Origin: Chloroflexota bacterium
GTDB taxonomy: Bacteria; Chloroflexota; Anaerolineae; DTPP01
Direction: 5' to 3'
DNA: 6,393 nucleotides
Assembly: GCA_012514615.1 (NCBI GenBank)
Contig: JAAYZY010000617.1
Span: 1-6,393 of the forward strand
Part shown: positions 4,887 to 6,393 of the stretch, piece by piece
How the letters are laid out: every line of letters starts with the position of its first letter
How positions within the stretch are numbered: the stretch's first letter is position 1
Translations under genes and position numbers: made by a program
Notes under the pieces: generated by a model
Seen by the model: only the letters and a program-made list of their open reading frames with translations
What the model was told of the DNA's origin: nothing
Database searches by the model: none

Positions 4887-6393
4887 CGTTCCCCTCACCG
4901 CCGTCAGGCGCGTCATCATCTCCCGGCGCTGCCGGAAGTGGCTCGGAGCGAGCCTCGCGCGCAGCCTCACGCTGCGCTGGCGCTGCTCGCTGGGCCGGCA
5001 GGCGAGCCACGGAGGCCACCTGATCGCCCTGGTTCAGGGTCATCACCCGCGCGCCTCGGGTGGAACGGCTCATGCGGGGGATCTCACTGACCCGGGTCCG
5101 CAGTTCCAGCCCCTCGGCGCTGATGACTGAGACTTCATCTTCAGGGGCCACCACTCGCGCCGTGGCAATGCGGCCGATCGTCTCCAGGCCGTGGCTGCTG
5201 ATGGTCTGCACGCCCACGCCGTAGCGGGACTGGGTGGAGTACTCGCCGAGGGGCGTGCGCTTGCCGTAGCCCAGCCGCGTGACCACCAGCAGGTCCGCCT
5301 GCGGCTCCACCACCTCCATGCTGGCCACTGCATCACCTTCGGCCAGACGGATGGCCATGACCCCGGCGGCGCTGCGCCCCATGAGCCGCACCTGGTCTTC
5401 GGGGAAGCGGATGGCCTGGCCCATCTCGGTGACGATGATGATCTCATTCTGACCGTTGGTCAGGCGCGCCCAACTGAGCTGGTCGCCGGCATCTAGGGTC
5501 AGGGCGATGAGACCGCTGGGGCGCACCGAGGCAAACTCGCTCAGGCTGGCGCGCTTGATGCGGCCGCCCCGCGTGGCCATGACCAGGAACGCTGCCCCTT
5601 CCCCTGCACTCCCTTGTTCGGCGTCAGACGCGGCCTCGATGAGATGAGGCGGTACAGGCACAGCCGCGGTCACCCGCTCGTCAGGGCCCAGGTTCACCAG
5701 GCCGGCCAGCGACATCCCCTTGGCCTGGCGGCTGGCATCCGGGATCTGGAAGGCCCGTTCCTGGTAGACCCGACCCTGATCCGTGAAGTACAGGACGTAG
5801 TCCAGGCTGTCGGCCAGGAAGACATACTGCACCGCATCTTCGTCCCGGGTAGGCAGGGTGCTGGAACCCTTACCGCCGCGTCCCTGGGTTCGTCGGCTCT
5901 CGGCCGCCCACCGCTTGACATAACTGCGCCGGGTGATGGCGATGAGCAGGTCTTCGTGGGGGATCAGGTCTTCGTCGGAGAACTCTTCGGCCTCGTCGGC
6001 CACGATGCGGGTGCGGCGCGGGTCGCCGAAGCGCTCTTTCAGGCCCAGGGCTTCTTCACGAATCACCTGCAGGATGCGGTGGGGGTCGCCCAGGAGGGCC
6101 TCGAGGTCGGTGATGACCTTGAGCAGCGCGTTGTACTCGTTCTCGATGGACTCCCGCTCCAGGCGCGCCAGGCGGCGCAGGGGCATGTCAAGTATGGCCT
6201 GGGCCTGCACATCGGAGAGGTGGAAGCGCTCCATGAGACGTTGCTGGGCGGTGGGCACATCGGGCGACTGACGAATGGTGTCGATCACCTCATCCAGGTG
6301 GTCCAGGGCGATGCGCAGGCCCTCCAGGATGTGCGCTCGGGCGCGGGCCCGCTTCAGCTCGTACTCCGTGCGGCGGATCACGATCTCGCGGCG
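4861..6393 (-). CDS. gyrA: DNA gyrase subunit A, C-terminal part (5' end outside the window)
   Basis: The frame is open to the right edge (R-R-E-I-V-I-R-R-T-E-Y-E-L), which matches E. coli GyrA from about residue 380. About 510 residues are visible. They include the end of the coiled-coil dimer arm (RARARAHILEGL, DMPLRRLARLE) and then the six-bladed beta-pinwheel that wraps DNA and lets gyrase introduce negative supercoils. The GyrA box QGRGGKG at 5886-5866 (canonical Q-x-R-G-G-K/R-G) identifies it as gyrase rather than ParC. Later blades repeat the family pattern, for example RGGRIKRASLSEF, LGYGKRTPLGEY and EGLELRTRVSEI. The catalytic tyrosine and the quinolone-resistance region lie outside the window. 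After the last blade comes an Ala/Arg-rich then acidic, Gly/Asp-rich tail of about 45 residues, probably disordered. In E. coli the acidic tail tunes wrapping; the same role here is inference. The stop (4863-4861) lies inside the start of the next gene. Confidence 0.97.
   Translation of the reverse strand, partial: RREIVIRRTEYELKRARARAHILEGLRIALDHLDEVIDTIRQSPDVPTAQQRLMERFHLSDVQAQAILDMPLRRLARLERESIENEYNALLKVITDLEALLGDPHRILQVIREEALGLKERFGDPRRTRIVADEAEEFSDEDLIPHEDLLIAITRRSYVKRWAAESRRTQGRGGKGSSTLPTRDEDAVQYVFLADSLDYVLYFTDQGRVYQERAFQIPDASRQAKGMSLAGLVNLGPDERVTAAVPVPPHLIEAASDAEQGSAGEGAAFLVMATRGGRIKRASLSEFASVRPSGLIALTLDAGDQLSWARLTNGQNEIIIVTEMGQAIRFPEDQVRLMGRSAAGVMAIRLAEGDAVASMEVVEPQADLLVVTRLGYGKRTPLGEYSTQSRYGVGVQTISSHGLETIGRIATARVVAPEDEVSVISAEGLELRTRVSEIPRMSRSTRGARVMTLNQGDQVASVARLPAQRAAPAQREAAREARSEPLPAAPGDDDAPDGGEGNDAPLGDLG

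Overview
The window is a GC-rich stretch of bacterial chromosome in which every supported gene lies on the minus strand. Read in the direction of transcription (from high to low coordinates), the order is: the 3' half of gyrA; a gene for an AlbA_2/HATPase/winged-helix protein; rfaE2 (a stand-alone ADP-heptose-type nucleotidylyltransferase); murJ (a lipid II flippase-family membrane protein); xth (exonuclease III); then a sigma70-type promoter, a tandem glycine riboswitch, an intrinsic terminator and the first 18 codons of gcvT. Base composition, protein style (especially GyrA and MurJ) and the mix of genes suggest an uncultured or thermophile-like Chloroflexota (Anaerolineae-type) bacterium. 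That placement is an impression from the proteins and has not been tested by phylogeny.

Region by region. At 4861-6393, gyrA supplies the end of the coiled-coil/tower region and the whole C-terminal DNA-wrapping beta-pinwheel, with a GyrA box. Its last codons overlap the start of the AlbA_2 gene (3519-4886). A 72-base gap (3447-3518) follows, holding three copies of one 9-mer, two direct and one inverted. Next come rfaE2 (2946-3446) and murJ (1278-2942). They are separated by 3 bases, and the murJ ribosome-binding site lies inside the last codons of rfaE2, so they look translationally coupled. xth (447-1238) follows after 39 bases.

The 392 bases between xth and gcvT are densely regulatory. 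A near-consensus promoter (385-413) starts a leader with two glycine aptamers in tandem (about 147-345). A two-part terminator hairpin with a U-rich tail (106-146) comes next, then a strong Shine-Dalgarno and the gcvT start. This is a classic glycine-sensing control element for the glycine cleavage system, with gcvT cut off by the window edge.

Most of the window is housekeeping: DNA topology, envelope precursor export, DNA repair and one-carbon metabolism. The points that deserve a second look are the repeat/operator array between the putative regulator and rfaE2, the apparent replacement of several functionally important charged residues in MurJ, an in-frame 57-nt duplication in murJ, and the layout of the riboswitch expression platform. 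I found no mobile element, CRISPR array, tRNA or rRNA, and no clear sign of an entirely new system.
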